A stretch of DNA of 64,000 bases, taken from assembly GCF_900099965.1 (NCBI RefSeq), contig NZ_FNDJ01000010.1:62001-126000 (forward strand), written 5' to 3'. Below are positions 25,485-32,946 of this stretch, piece after piece; the stretch's first letter is position 1; the number at the start of each line of letters is the position of its first letter. Below the pieces are notes generated by a model. That model had not been told where the DNA came from and made no database searches. It was given only the letters and a program-made list of their open reading frames with translations. The DNA is from Nonomuraea jiangxiensis. Lineage in GTDB: Bacteria > Actinomycetota > Actinomycetes > Streptosporangiales > Streptosporangiaceae. Position numbers and translations under genes: made by a program.

Positions 25485-26568
25485 CCTGTTCCTCTCTTGG
25501 ACGGGGTGCCTCATGACGGGGCCCGGTGCTGTCGCGGACGAGCAGCCGGGGCTGGAAGCGGACGTCGTAGCCGCCGCCCTCGCCCTCCATCAGCGCCCGG
25601 AGCCGGTCCCAGGCCTGCCTGCCCAGCTCGTTCTTCGGGATCGACACCGTGGTCAGCGGGGGAGTGGTGTAGCGGGCGAAGGGGATGTCGTCGAAACCGG
25701 TGACCGAGATGTCCGCGGGCACCCGTACGCCGAGCTCGTGCAGGCCGGTCAGGGCGCCGGAGGCGACCATGTCGTTGAACCCGACCACCGCGCTGGCGCC
25801 GCACTCCACCACGGCGGGGGCCGCGGCGTGGCCGTCGTCGAACATGGAGCCGCACGGCAGCTCGGTCAGGGTGAGCCCGGGGGCGGCGCGCAGCGCGGCG
25901 AGCCGCTCCGAGTTGGCCGCGCTGCCCGGGGGACCGGCCAGATAGACCAGGTGGCGGTGGCCGAGCCCGGTGAGGTGGGCCACCAGGTCGGCGACGCCGG
26001 CGGCGTTGTCCACCGACAGCGACGGCGCGCCGCAGCCGGGCACCTCCCGGTAGACCAGGACGAACGGCGAGAGCCTGGCGCCGAGCTCGCGCAGCCGCTC
26101 GTCCGGCGCGCGCGGGGAGGCCAGGACGAGCCCGTCGGAGTTGCGCCGCGCCTCCAGCGCGAGCACCGTCTCCTCCTCCGGGTCCTCGTTCGACTCGGCC
26201 ACCAGCAGCCTGCGCCCGGTCTCCGCCGCGGCCTGGCCGAGCCCGCGCAGCACCCCCTGGTACAGCGGGTTGGACAGGTCGGGGACGACGAGTGAGATGG
26301 TCCCCGTGCGGCCCAGCGCCAGGCTGCGGGCCGCCACGCTGGGCTCGTAGTCGAGCGCCGCGGCGGCGGCGCGCACCCGGGCGGCCAGCTCGGCCGCCAC
26401 CGTCGTCGAGCCGTTCATCACCCGCGACACGGTCGCGCGGGAGACGCCGGCCGCCTCGGCGACCCGGCTGATGGTCGCGGACCCCGCCGGCCGCGGCCCG
26501 CGCCTGCGGGCCGGGCGGGCCGACGGCTGCTCGCTCTCCTGATCACCGTCCGCGGTGCTCGCCCTCAT
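25465..26568 (-). CDS. LacI-family regulator, 367 aa
   Basis: The first ~28 residues are a disordered Arg/Pro/Ala-rich extension. The LacI headpiece then follows ('ATISRVAEAAGVSRATVSRV', 'ALDYEPSVAARSLALGRTGT') and the effector domain ends in the typical 'VSIPKNELGRQAWDRLRALM' and 'RLLVRDST'. It opens the GH5/HOT operon and overlaps GH5 by 20 bases. Start ATG 26568 follows AGGGAGAG. It probably controls its own operon and the divergent glycosidase-like gene. Only 66 bases separate it from that frame, and no clear palindromic operator like that of the other LacI locus is visible there. Confidence 0.92.
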   Translation of the reverse strand: MRASTADGDQESEQPSARPARRRGPRPAGSATISRVAEAAGVSRATVSRVMNGSTTVAAELAARVRAAAAALDYEPSVAARSLALGRTGTISLVVPDLSNPLYQGVLRGLGQAAAETGRRLLVAESNEDPEEETVLALEARRNSDGLVLASPRAPDERLRELGARLSPFVLVYREVPGCGAPSLSVDNAAGVADLVAHLTGLGHRHLVYLAGPPGSAANSERLAALRAAPGLTLTELPCGSMFDDGHAAAPAVVECGASAVVGFNDMVASGALTGLHELGVRVPADISVTGFDDIPFARYTTPPLTTVSIPKNELGRQAWDRLRALMEGEGGGYDVRFQPRLLVRDSTGPRHEAPRPREEQDGLDQR

Positions 26569-26634
26569 CCGCTCTCCCTGCACGCTCGGGCCTCCCCTGC
26601 ATGCATTAAATCGCCCACGGCGGGCGGGTTCACC

Positions 26635-27990
26635 GTGGCACGGGTGCTCGACGCCACCGCGTACGACGTGGCGGTGACCATGACGGGCGGCGGCTCCGTG
26701 GTGGCGGTGGGGCCGCACGAGTTCCTGGTCACGTTCCGGGAGCCGGTCGCCGAGCTGGTGGCCGGGTTCGGCGCGGAGCCGGAGGAGTTCCGCAAGGTCG
26801 TGGCGGAGTCCGGGCGGCACTGGGCCCGGTTCTGGAGCACGGGCGGCGCGGTGGAGCTGGCGGGCAGCAAGGACGAGCGGGCCCCGGAGCTGGAGCGCCG
26901 GATCGTCCTGTCGCAGTACCTGACGGCCATCCACTGCGCGGGCTCGTCACCGCCGGCGGAGACCGGGCTCATGGCCAACAGCTGGCGGGGCCGCTTCCAC
27001 CTGGAGATGCACTGGTGGCACGCGGCGCACTTCGCCCTCTGGGGGCGGGCCGAGCTGCTCGAACGCAGCCTCGGCTGGTACGCCGACACCCTGCCGCGCG
27101 CCCGCGGGACCGCCGGGGCGCAGGGCTACCCCGGGGCGCGCTGGCCCAAGCAGGTGGGCCCCGACGGCAGGGAGAGCCCGAGCCCGATCGGGCCGTTCCT
27201 GGTGTGGCAGCAACCGCACCCGATCTTCCTGGCCGAGCTGGTACGACGGGCGACCGGCACCCCGCGGGCGCTGGCCCGGTACGCGGACATCGTGCTGGAC
27301 ACGGCCGCGTTCATGGCCGCCTTCGCGGTCAAGGGGCCCGGCGGGCACGGGCTGGGGCCACCGCTGGTGCCGGCCCAGGAGTCGTACGCGGAGGTGCGGG
27401 CGAGCGCCGCGAACCCGACGTTCGAGCTCGCCTACTGGTCCTGGGCGCTGGAGGTGGCCCAGCGGTGGCGGCGGCTGCTGGGCCTGGCCCCCGAGCCGTC
27501 CTGGGCGGAGGTGGCCACCGGGATGGCCCGGCCGCTGGTGCGCGACGGGGTCTACGCCGCGATGGACGCTCCGCCGTACACCGTGCGGGAGGACCACCCG
27601 TCCATGCTGTACGCCCTGGGCTTCGTCCCGCCGACCCCGGTCGTCGATCCCGCGACGATGCGCGCCACCCTCCACGACGTGCTGGGCGCGTGGGCGTGGG
27701 AGACCACCTGGGGCTGGGACTACCCGGCCATCGCCATGACCGCGACCCGGCTGGGCGAGCCCGGGACCGCGATCGAGGCCCTGCTGATGCCCACGGCCAA
27801 GAACGTGTACCTGCCGAACGGGCACAACAGGCAGTCCGCCACGCTGCCCGTCTACCTGCCGGGAAACGGCGGCCTGCTGGCGGCCGTCGCACTCATGGCC
27901 AAGGGCTGGGACCACCGCGGCGGGTCAGGGGCGCCGGGCTTCCCGGAGTCCTGGACGGTCCGCCACGAGGGCCTGCGGGCGTGGCCCTGA
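26635..27990 (+). pseudogene. N-terminally truncated (alpha/alpha)6 glycosidase-like protein, 451 codons
   Basis: The frame has a well-kept catalytic-type (alpha/alpha)6 region: 'GLMANSWRGRFHLEMHWWHA', 'AHFALWGRAELLERSLGWY', 'WETTWGWDYPAIAMTATRLG', 'NGHNRQSATLPVYLPGNGG'. This is like GH65/GH95-related proteins of ~700 aa. The frame starts in the middle of the N-terminal beta-sandwich ('DVAVTMTGGGSVVAVGPHEF'). It is open without a stop well upstream of 26635, into the LacI 5' end, and has no ribosome site. About 200-250 residues appear to be missing. The simplest reading is a deletion that removed the 5' half and joined the rest to the LacI gene. A leaderless GTG start at 26635 giving a short product remains possible. 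Confidence 0.6.
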
Positions 27991-27991
27991 G

Positions 27992-28459
27992 TCACTGCGC
28001 CGCCAGGCGCGCCGGGAAGCCGCCGGTCGCGATCGGGCCCCAGCGGTCGATGTGCAGCCGGATCAGCGACTTGTCCTGCCGGACCATGGCGGCGCGGTAG
28101 TCGTCCCAGTCGGGGTGCTCACCCGCGATGCACCGGTAGTACTCGACCAGCGCCTCCAGGGCCGCGGGCATGTCCAGCACCTCGGCGTGCCCGTCGACCT
28201 GGACGTACGGGCCGTTCCAGTCGTCGGACAGCACGCAGATCGAGACCCGCTCGTCACGCCGGGCGTTGATCGCCTTGGCGCGGTCGGGGTAGGTGGAGAC
28301 CACGATCCGGCCGTCCTCGTCGACCCCGCAGGCGACGGGCGAGAGCTGCGGCCGGCCGTCCGCGCGGGTGGTCGACAGCAGACCGTGGTGCCTGGGGCGC
28401 AGGAAATCGAGCAGTTCGGGCAGTTCGACGCGTTGTGCGGTAGCGATGTTCGGGGCCAT
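27992..28459 (-). CDS. PPOX-class (F420/FMN) split-barrel oxidoreductase family protein, 155 aa
   Basis: A split beta-barrel of the pyridoxamine-5'-phosphate oxidase-like superfamily: 'HGLLSTTRADGRPQLSPVAC', 'IVVSTYPDRAKAINARRDER', 'YVQVDGHAEVLD'. This pattern, with TRxDGRPQlSPV and the later R..K..N, matches the actinobacterial 'PPOX class F420-dependent' group that binds deazaflavin or flavin in the cytosol. Start ATG 28459 follows AAAGG. Its stop lies two bases from that of the convergent truncated glycosidase. Probably a single gene. Reaction unknown; F420-dependent reduction of an enone or biliverdin-like substrate is the family's usual type. Confidence 0.88.
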   Translation of the reverse strand: MAPNIATAQRVELPELLDFLRPRHHGLLSTTRADGRPQLSPVACGVDEDGRIVVSTYPDRAKAINARRDERVSICVLSDDWNGPYVQVDGHAEVLDMPAALEALVEYYRCIAGEHPDWDDYRAAMVRQDKSLIRLHIDRWGPIATGGFPARLAAQ

Positions 28460-28510
28460 CTCGAGTGCCTTTCAGTCGTGCCAAGGCTTTCGATCCTAGT
28501 GAGAGGGCGG

Positions 28511-30058
28511 TCACCGGACCGGAGCGCCAGGGCCGAGCGGGATGCCGAGGGCCCACCACGCCAGGAAGAGCAGCGTCCAGGCCACCAGCATCACCAGGCT
28601 GAGGGGCAGGGTGAGGGCCATCAGGGTGCCGATGCCGGCGGATTTGCGGTAGCGCTGGACGTAGCCGAGCACCAGCAGGAAGAAGGGGCTCATCGGCGTG
28701 AGGACGTTGGAGCAGGAGTCGGCGATGCGATAGAGCGCCTGGGTGGTCTCCGGCGGGATGTCCCGCAACATCAGCATCGGCACGAACACCGGGGCGACCA
28801 GCGCCCACTGGGCGGTGCCGCTGGTGATCACCAGATTGCTGACCGTGACCATGAGCAGGATGCCGATGAGGACCAGGGGACCGTCGATCCCGGTCGCCTT
28901 CAGCAGGTCGCCGCCCTTGATGGCGATGATCGTGCCGAGGCCGCTCCACCTGAAGTAGGCCAGGAACTGGGAGATGGCGAAGAACAGCACGATGATCGGC
29001 GCCAGCTCGCGCATGCCGTGGGCCATGAAGTCCGGCACGTCGCCGTTCCGGCTGACAGTGCCGGCGGCGCGCCCGTAGACGATGCCGAGCACGCAGAAGG
29101 CGATGCCGAGCAGGAGGGCGATGGAGTCCGGCAGCGGCCCGTCCGCCAGGCCGCCGCCCGCGCCGCGCAGCGGCGAGCCGGACGGGACGACGGCCAGCGT
29201 GGTCAGCGCGGTGATCACGAGCAGCGCGAGACCGGCCCGGCGCAGGCCGCGCCGCTCTGGGGCGGACAGCCTCAGCGCGCCCAGGTCGCCCGCCTCGGCG
29301 TCCTCGTCGATCGGCATGCTCCTGGCCTGCCTGGCGAGCACGGTCTCCGTCACCAGCGTGATGACGGCGGACAGCACGAGCGAGGAGCCGACCGAGAAGA
29401 AGTAGTTGGCCAGCGGCGTGACGGTGACGCTCGCGTCGATGGTGCGCGCGGCCTCGGTGGAGATGCCGCCGAGGATGACGTCCAGCGGGGTGACCAGGGG
29501 AGTGGCGTCGAACCCGGCCGAGACCGAGACGTAGGCGACGATCACGCCGACGATCGGGTTGCGGCCGACCGCGCGGAAGGCCAGGCCGCCCAGCGGGATC
29601 AGCACGATGTAGGCCGAGGTGGCGGCCAGGTGCGAGACCATGCCGGTGAAGGCCAGCGCGAACGTCACCCACCGGGCCGGCACCCGGCAGAGGCCGTGCC
29701 TGAGCATGGCGCTCATCAGCCCGGCGCGGTCGGCCACGGCGACACCCAGCGTGATCACCAGGACCGTGCCGAGTGCGGGGAAGGTGGCGAAGTTGGTGAC
29801 CGAGTCGCCGAGCATCAGCCGGACGCCCTCGGCCGAGAGCAGGCTCCTCGCGACGACGGTCGTGTTGTCGGCCGGGTTGACCGCCGACACCCGCAGGCTC
29901 GCCAGGACCCAGCTCAGCACCACGAGCGCGGCGCTCAGGATGAGGAACAGCCAGAACGGGTGGGGGAGTTTGTTTCCCGCGCGTTCTATGCCATTCAGAA
30001 CGCGCATGGTCGCGTTCGGCGACCGGATCTGTTTTTCCACCGACAGGGTGCTGGCCAC
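28511..30058 (-). CDS. AbgT family transporter, 515 aa
   Basis: A polytopic membrane protein with about 12 segments and AbgT signatures: 'GIERAGNKLPHPFWLF' at the N-terminus, 'SAGFDATPLVTPLDVILGGI', 'ISQFLAYFRWSGLGTIIAIK', 'VSNLVITSGTAQWALVAPVF' and 'DSCSNVLTPMSPFFLLVLGY'. Characterised members import p-aminobenzoyl-glutamate or export sulfonamides. Start is uncertain: GTG 30058 gives the full frame, and ATG 30007 (MRVLNGIERAG) is the alternative; neither has a clear ribosome site. It is not in an operon. The upstream 30059-30414 stretch (356 bp) shows no gene with a ribosome site and no element I recognise apart from the hairpin that follows. Confidence 0.92.
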   Translation of the reverse strand: MASTLSVEKQIRSPNATMRVLNGIERAGNKLPHPFWLFLILSAALVVLSWVLASLRVSAVNPADNTTVVARSLLSAEGVRLMLGDSVTNFATFPALGTVLVITLGVAVADRAGLMSAMLRHGLCRVPARWVTFALAFTGMVSHLAATSAYIVLIPLGGLAFRAVGRNPIVGVIVAYVSVSAGFDATPLVTPLDVILGGISTEAARTIDASVTVTPLANYFFSVGSSLVLSAVITLVTETVLARQARSMPIDEDAEAGDLGALRLSAPERRGLRRAGLALLVITALTTLAVVPSGSPLRGAGGGLADGPLPDSIALLLGIAFCVLGIVYGRAAGTVSRNGDVPDFMAHGMRELAPIIVLFFAISQFLAYFRWSGLGTIIAIKGGDLLKATGIDGPLVLIGILLMVTVSNLVITSGTAQWALVAPVFVPMLMLRDIPPETTQALYRIADSCSNVLTPMSPFFLLVLGYVQRYRKSAGIGTLMALTLPLSLVMLVAWTLLFLAWWALGIPLGPGAPVR

Positions 30059-30414
30059 GGGCTCTGATGCTAGGCGTCGCCAACATCGCCGTCAACGACA
30101 TAATCCCAGGTCAGCGCGGTCATGCGGTGCTCCGGGCGCCGTTCGCCGATATGCCTCCAGAATGGTGGAGAAACCAATATGTCGGACGTCGCGAGAATGG
30201 CCGGAAATACCATTGTCGGTGAGCCGCCATCCCGAGGCCCGGCCCGATCCGTGGCGGCCGGTGCCTCCTGAGCGGTACGGCCGCACGCATGATCACTCTC
30301 CCCCGCTCGTCAGCGGGCGTCGCGGAGTCGGTCCAGAAGTGGTAAAAGGCAGGGGCGAAATATCCCATAAAACGACCCGATGGGAAGTTTATGGGTATTT
30401 GCCCTGTTGGAGAA

Positions 30415-30450
30415 GTGAGTGCCGGGAAAACACACCCGCCCGGCACTCAC
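30415..30450 (+). promoter_or_regulatory. Perfect 12-bp RNA hairpin before a small ORF
   Basis: GTGAGTGCCGGG and its exact complement enclose a 12-base A/C-rich loop. The right arm ends two bases before AAGGAGGG, the ribosome site of the next small ORF. Such placement could control access to that site or mark the 5' end of a structured leader. Confidence 0.6.
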
Positions 30451-30465
30451 ACAAGGAGGGACGTC

Positions 30466-30594
30466 ATGTCTATCCAGCACTATCTGGCGGCCGCGATGGT
30501 AACCCGCTCGCCTGTCACCACGGGTCCCTTCCCTAACCCGAGAGATCGCGGCGCTTACAGCAGAAGCGCACGCCGTCGGCGCCGCCGCCGCTGA
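30466..30594 (+). CDS. Small Arg-tailed ORF, possible leader peptide, 42 aa
   Basis: AAGGAGGG five bases before the ATG is a near-perfect ribosome site, the main reason to accept this ORF. The product begins MSIQHYLAAAMV and ends in RSARRRRRRR. It has no signal peptide. A run of seven arginines just before the stop, preceded and followed by stable hairpins, is the design expected of a regulatory leader peptide in which ribosome progress matters. The codons of that run include rare-type and common Arg codons. The PEP mutase/isocitrate lyase family gene starts 251 bases downstream. It could also be a free-standing small basic peptide. Confidence 0.6.
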   Translation: MSIQHYLAAAMVTRSPVTTGPFPNPRDRGAYSRSARRRRRRR

Positions 30595-30612
30595 TCAACC
30601 GGGCGGACCCGA

Positions 30613-30634
30613 CGTCACGGCGATGACCGTGACG
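30613..30634 (+). terminator. Hairpin after the small ORF, possible attenuator
   Basis: CGTCACGG and CCGTGACG pair across a 6-base loop 18 bases after the small ORF stop. No U-run follows. Together with the upstream hairpin it frames the small ORF. The remaining bases up to 30845 hold nothing else I can assign. Confidence 0.45.
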
Positions 30635-30845
30635 GTTCGGCGGAGAAAACGGCGGATCTGCTCATCACGGGCGACACGGGCGATGGCACGACGGTGGGGG
30701 TGCCGTGGGCACGTCACCACCATTGGAGCGGCCGGTTCGGGCGGGCCCGGAGAGCACGCCGCCAGTCGCACGCGGTCCCGGCCCCGAACTCCCACGCGGA
30801 GCCCAGGGGTACGGGCTCGCGGCGACCAAGGGGGTGGGACCGTTG

Positions 30846-31727
30846 ATGCGACACACGACCCGGCTGAGGCGCCTGCTCGAAGCCCCGGAAATCCTGGTGG
30901 TCCCGGGCGTCTACGACGGGACCGGCGTCCGCGTGGCCCAGGCGCTCGGTTTCCGGGCGATCTACCTCAGCGGTTTCCAGACCTCGGCCGGCCTGCTGGG
31001 CCAGCCCGACGTCGGCTATCTCACCATGACGCAGATGGTGGCGCGGGTCGCCGCCTTCACCGCCGCCACCGACCTGCCACTGATCGCCGACGCCGACACC
31101 GGTTACGGCAACCCGCTCAACGTACGCCGCGCGGTCCGCGAGTACGAGGCGGCCGGCGCGGCGGCCATGCACATCGAGGACCAGACCTTCCCCAAACGCT
31201 GCGGGCACATGCTGGGCCGCCACGTCGTGCCCAGGGACGAGATGACCCAGAAGATCAGGGCGGCCGTGGACGCCCGCCGCGACCCCGACTTCGTGATCAT
31301 CGCCAGAACGGACGCGCGGACCACGATGGGCCTGGACGAGGCGCTCGAACGAGGCGCGGCCTACCACGAGGCGGGCGCCGACCTGCTCTTCATCGAGTCA
31401 CCCGAGACCGAGGAGGAGATGCGGCGCATCTGCGGGACGTTCCGCGGCCGCGTCCCCGTGCTCTGCAACCAGATCGAGGGCGGCCGCACCCCGCTGCTGG
31501 GCGTGCGCGCCCTCCAGGATCTGGGGTACGCGCTCGCGCTCTACTCGGTCGGCGCCGCCTTCGCCGTGGCCAAGGGCCTGTGGGACTACCTGGAGACGCT
31601 CGCCGCCCAGGGCGACACCCGCTCCATGCGCCCGAACATGCTCGGCTTCGACGACTTCAACACGCTCATCGGCCTGGACGAGCACGCCGTGTTGGAGCAG
31701 CGCTACCGGACCCCGGGAGAGTCCTGA
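30846..31727 (+). CDS. Isocitrate lyase / PEP mutase superfamily enzyme, 293 aa
   Basis: A TIM-barrel C-C/C-P bond enzyme: 'VVPGVYDGTGVRVAQALGF', 'PLIADADTGYGNPLNVRRAV', 'AAMHIEDQTFPKRCGH' (the catalytic KxCGH loop with Cys), 'FVIIARTDA', 'LFIESPETEEEM', 'VPVLCNQIEGG'. This fits the 2-methylisocitrate lyase/oxaloacetate decarboxylase/carboxyvinyl-phosphonate group; the KRCGH form and length (293 aa) favour a methylisocitrate lyase-like or (2,3-dimethyl)malate lyase-like enzyme. Start ATG 30846 follows GGGTGGGA; longer frames start without one. No propionate-catabolism genes are beside it, so the exact substrate is open. Confidence 0.85.
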   Translation: MRHTTRLRRLLEAPEILVVPGVYDGTGVRVAQALGFRAIYLSGFQTSAGLLGQPDVGYLTMTQMVARVAAFTAATDLPLIADADTGYGNPLNVRRAVREYEAAGAAAMHIEDQTFPKRCGHMLGRHVVPRDEMTQKIRAAVDARRDPDFVIIARTDARTTMGLDEALERGAAYHEAGADLLFIESPETEEEMRRICGTFRGRVPVLCNQIEGGRTPLLGVRALQDLGYALALYSVGAAFAVAKGLWDYLETLAAQGDTRSMRPNMLGFDDFNTLIGLDEHAVLEQRYRTPGES

Positions 31728-31761
31728 CCGGGCGAGCCGCGCGGGAGCGGCGCCGAGGCGT

Positions 31762-32490
31762 TCAGGCCGACTGGCGGCCCAGGCCGCGCAGCTGGCTGGG
31801 TGACAGCGCGGAGACGTCCTGGTCGATGGGCGAGTCCGAGTACTGGTGGATGGTCCAGGTCTTCCAGTCGGCGGGTGGGGTGACGGTGCCCTTCTCCTTG
31901 CCGTAGTGGGCGACCCAGAGCGGGTACGCGGACAGGCCGCGGCCGTAGGTGTCGGCGAAGCGCCAGCTGCTGTAGAACATCGGCGTGATGCCGGTCTTGG
32001 CCTTCACGTACGACAGCCAGGTCTTGGCCCAGGCGTTGACCTCGGCGACGCTCTTGCCGTCGGTGGTCTCCAGGTCCAGGACCAGCAGGTCGCCGGGCTT
32101 GGCGGGCTGGGCGTTCACCGTGGACAGGAAGTAGTTGGCCTCGGCGATCGGGTCGCCGGCCGGGTGACCGTAGTGGTAGGCCCCGCGGACGATGCCCTTC
32201 TTGCCCAGCTCCTGCCAGTGCCTGGCGAAGGAGGCGTCGCGGAAGTCGACGCCCTCGGTGGCCTTGATGATGCCGAACTGGGCGGAGCTGGTGGCCCAGT
32301 CATAGAGCGGCTGGTAGTTGGAGACGTCCTGGCCGTAGGTGAGCGGCTGCTGCCGCGCCTCGGCCACGGGCGCGAGCGGGCCGCCCTCGTCGGTGGTGGA
32401 CGCGAGTGCCGTGCCGGCCACGCCGACGGTGGTCCCGGTCAGAGCGAGGCCGGCCAGGGCGAAGCTGAGGCGTTTACTGGGGTTGAGCAT
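31762..32490 (-). CDS. Secreted GH25 lysozyme-like muramidase, 242 aa
   Basis: Signal peptide: basic start, hydrophobic 'LSFALAGLALTGTTVGVAG', cleavage near TALA-S (residue ~31). GH25 barrel: 'YGQDVSNYQPLYDWA' with the first catalytic Asp, 'FGIIKATEGVDFRDASFARH', 'GAYHYGHPAGDP', 'LLVLDLETTDGKS' with the Asp-x-Glu pair, and 'WTIHQYSDS'. It would hydrolyse beta-1,4 bonds between MurNAc and GlcNAc of cell wall peptidoglycan outside the cell. Start ATG 32490 follows AAGGAG by 12 bases. A ydaO-type riboswitch occupies the leader, so expression probably follows c-di-AMP, as for other actinobacterial wall hydrolases. Confidence 0.93.
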   Translation of the reverse strand: MLNPSKRLSFALAGLALTGTTVGVAGTALASTTDEGGPLAPVAEARQQPLTYGQDVSNYQPLYDWATSSAQFGIIKATEGVDFRDASFARHWQELGKKGIVRGAYHYGHPAGDPIAEANYFLSTVNAQPAKPGDLLVLDLETTDGKSVAEVNAWAKTWLSYVKAKTGITPMFYSSWRFADTYGRGLSAYPLWVAHYGKEKGTVTPPADWKTWTIHQYSDSPIDQDVSALSPSQLRGLGRQSA

Positions 32491-32508
32491 GAGGGGTATT
32501 GACTCCTT

Positions 32509-32635
32509 GCTTCCATACGCCTACCGGGTTAGCTGACGGGTTCGGGCCTGGAAGTGCCCTACCGCCGCCGGTCGAGCCGGCGGGCGATTCACCCCCGAAG
32601 GTGGGTCCCCGGCTCCGCACGAGGGTGCGGATTAG
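32509..32635 (-). promoter_or_regulatory. ydaO/yuaA-type c-di-AMP riboswitch
   Basis: Read on the minus strand, the leader of the lysozyme gene contains the diagnostic blocks in order: GGGGACCCA (32610-32602), GGGGTGAATC (32595-32586), GGTAGGGC, CCGAACCCGTCAGCTAACCC (32545-32526), GGTAGGC and a closing GGAAGC (32514-32509) that ends right at the AAGGAG ribosome site. A GC hairpin with variable arms (32567-32585 region) sits between the second and third blocks, as in the Rfam ydaO model. Family knowledge: binding of cyclic di-AMP turns expression off, commonly of wall-remodelling enzymes and K+ transport. A TTGACA at 32678-32673 upstream could be the -35 box; its -10 is unclear. Confidence 0.9.
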
Positions 32636-32946
32636 GCCTGGTCAAGAACTTGGCAACACTACGACGAACGCTTGTCAAAGCATTCGCCGAGCTGGCCAAA
32701 AGGTATATATCGCTACTTAAAGGTGGCAAGTAGGTCAAATCAAGACATGGTGGGAGGCGTGCGGAAAGCCCGAGATCCACGGGGATTCCGGCCTCGGTAA
32801 AGAATTCTTGGGATTTGCCGGTAAGCGTCGGGGCGGCGGCATTCGCGGGACCCCAGGATGCTGCTGTGACCACGAGTCATGGTGCTTGTCAGGTGATACC
32901 GGTGTGCCAGCCGGGATTTCCGCGCCTTTGGCTGCACACTGGCTCG

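Noticed and set aside
30120..30446. 108-aa open frame on the minus strand upstream of AbgT
   Set aside because: No ribosome site, no recognisable domain, and it overlaps the strong plus-strand hairpin of the small ORF leader.
32815..32946. Longer in-frame start for HypF
   Set aside because: The acylphosphatase domain begins at MGVRVRVEG (32947); the extra 44 residues do not resemble HypF and no ribosome site supports them.
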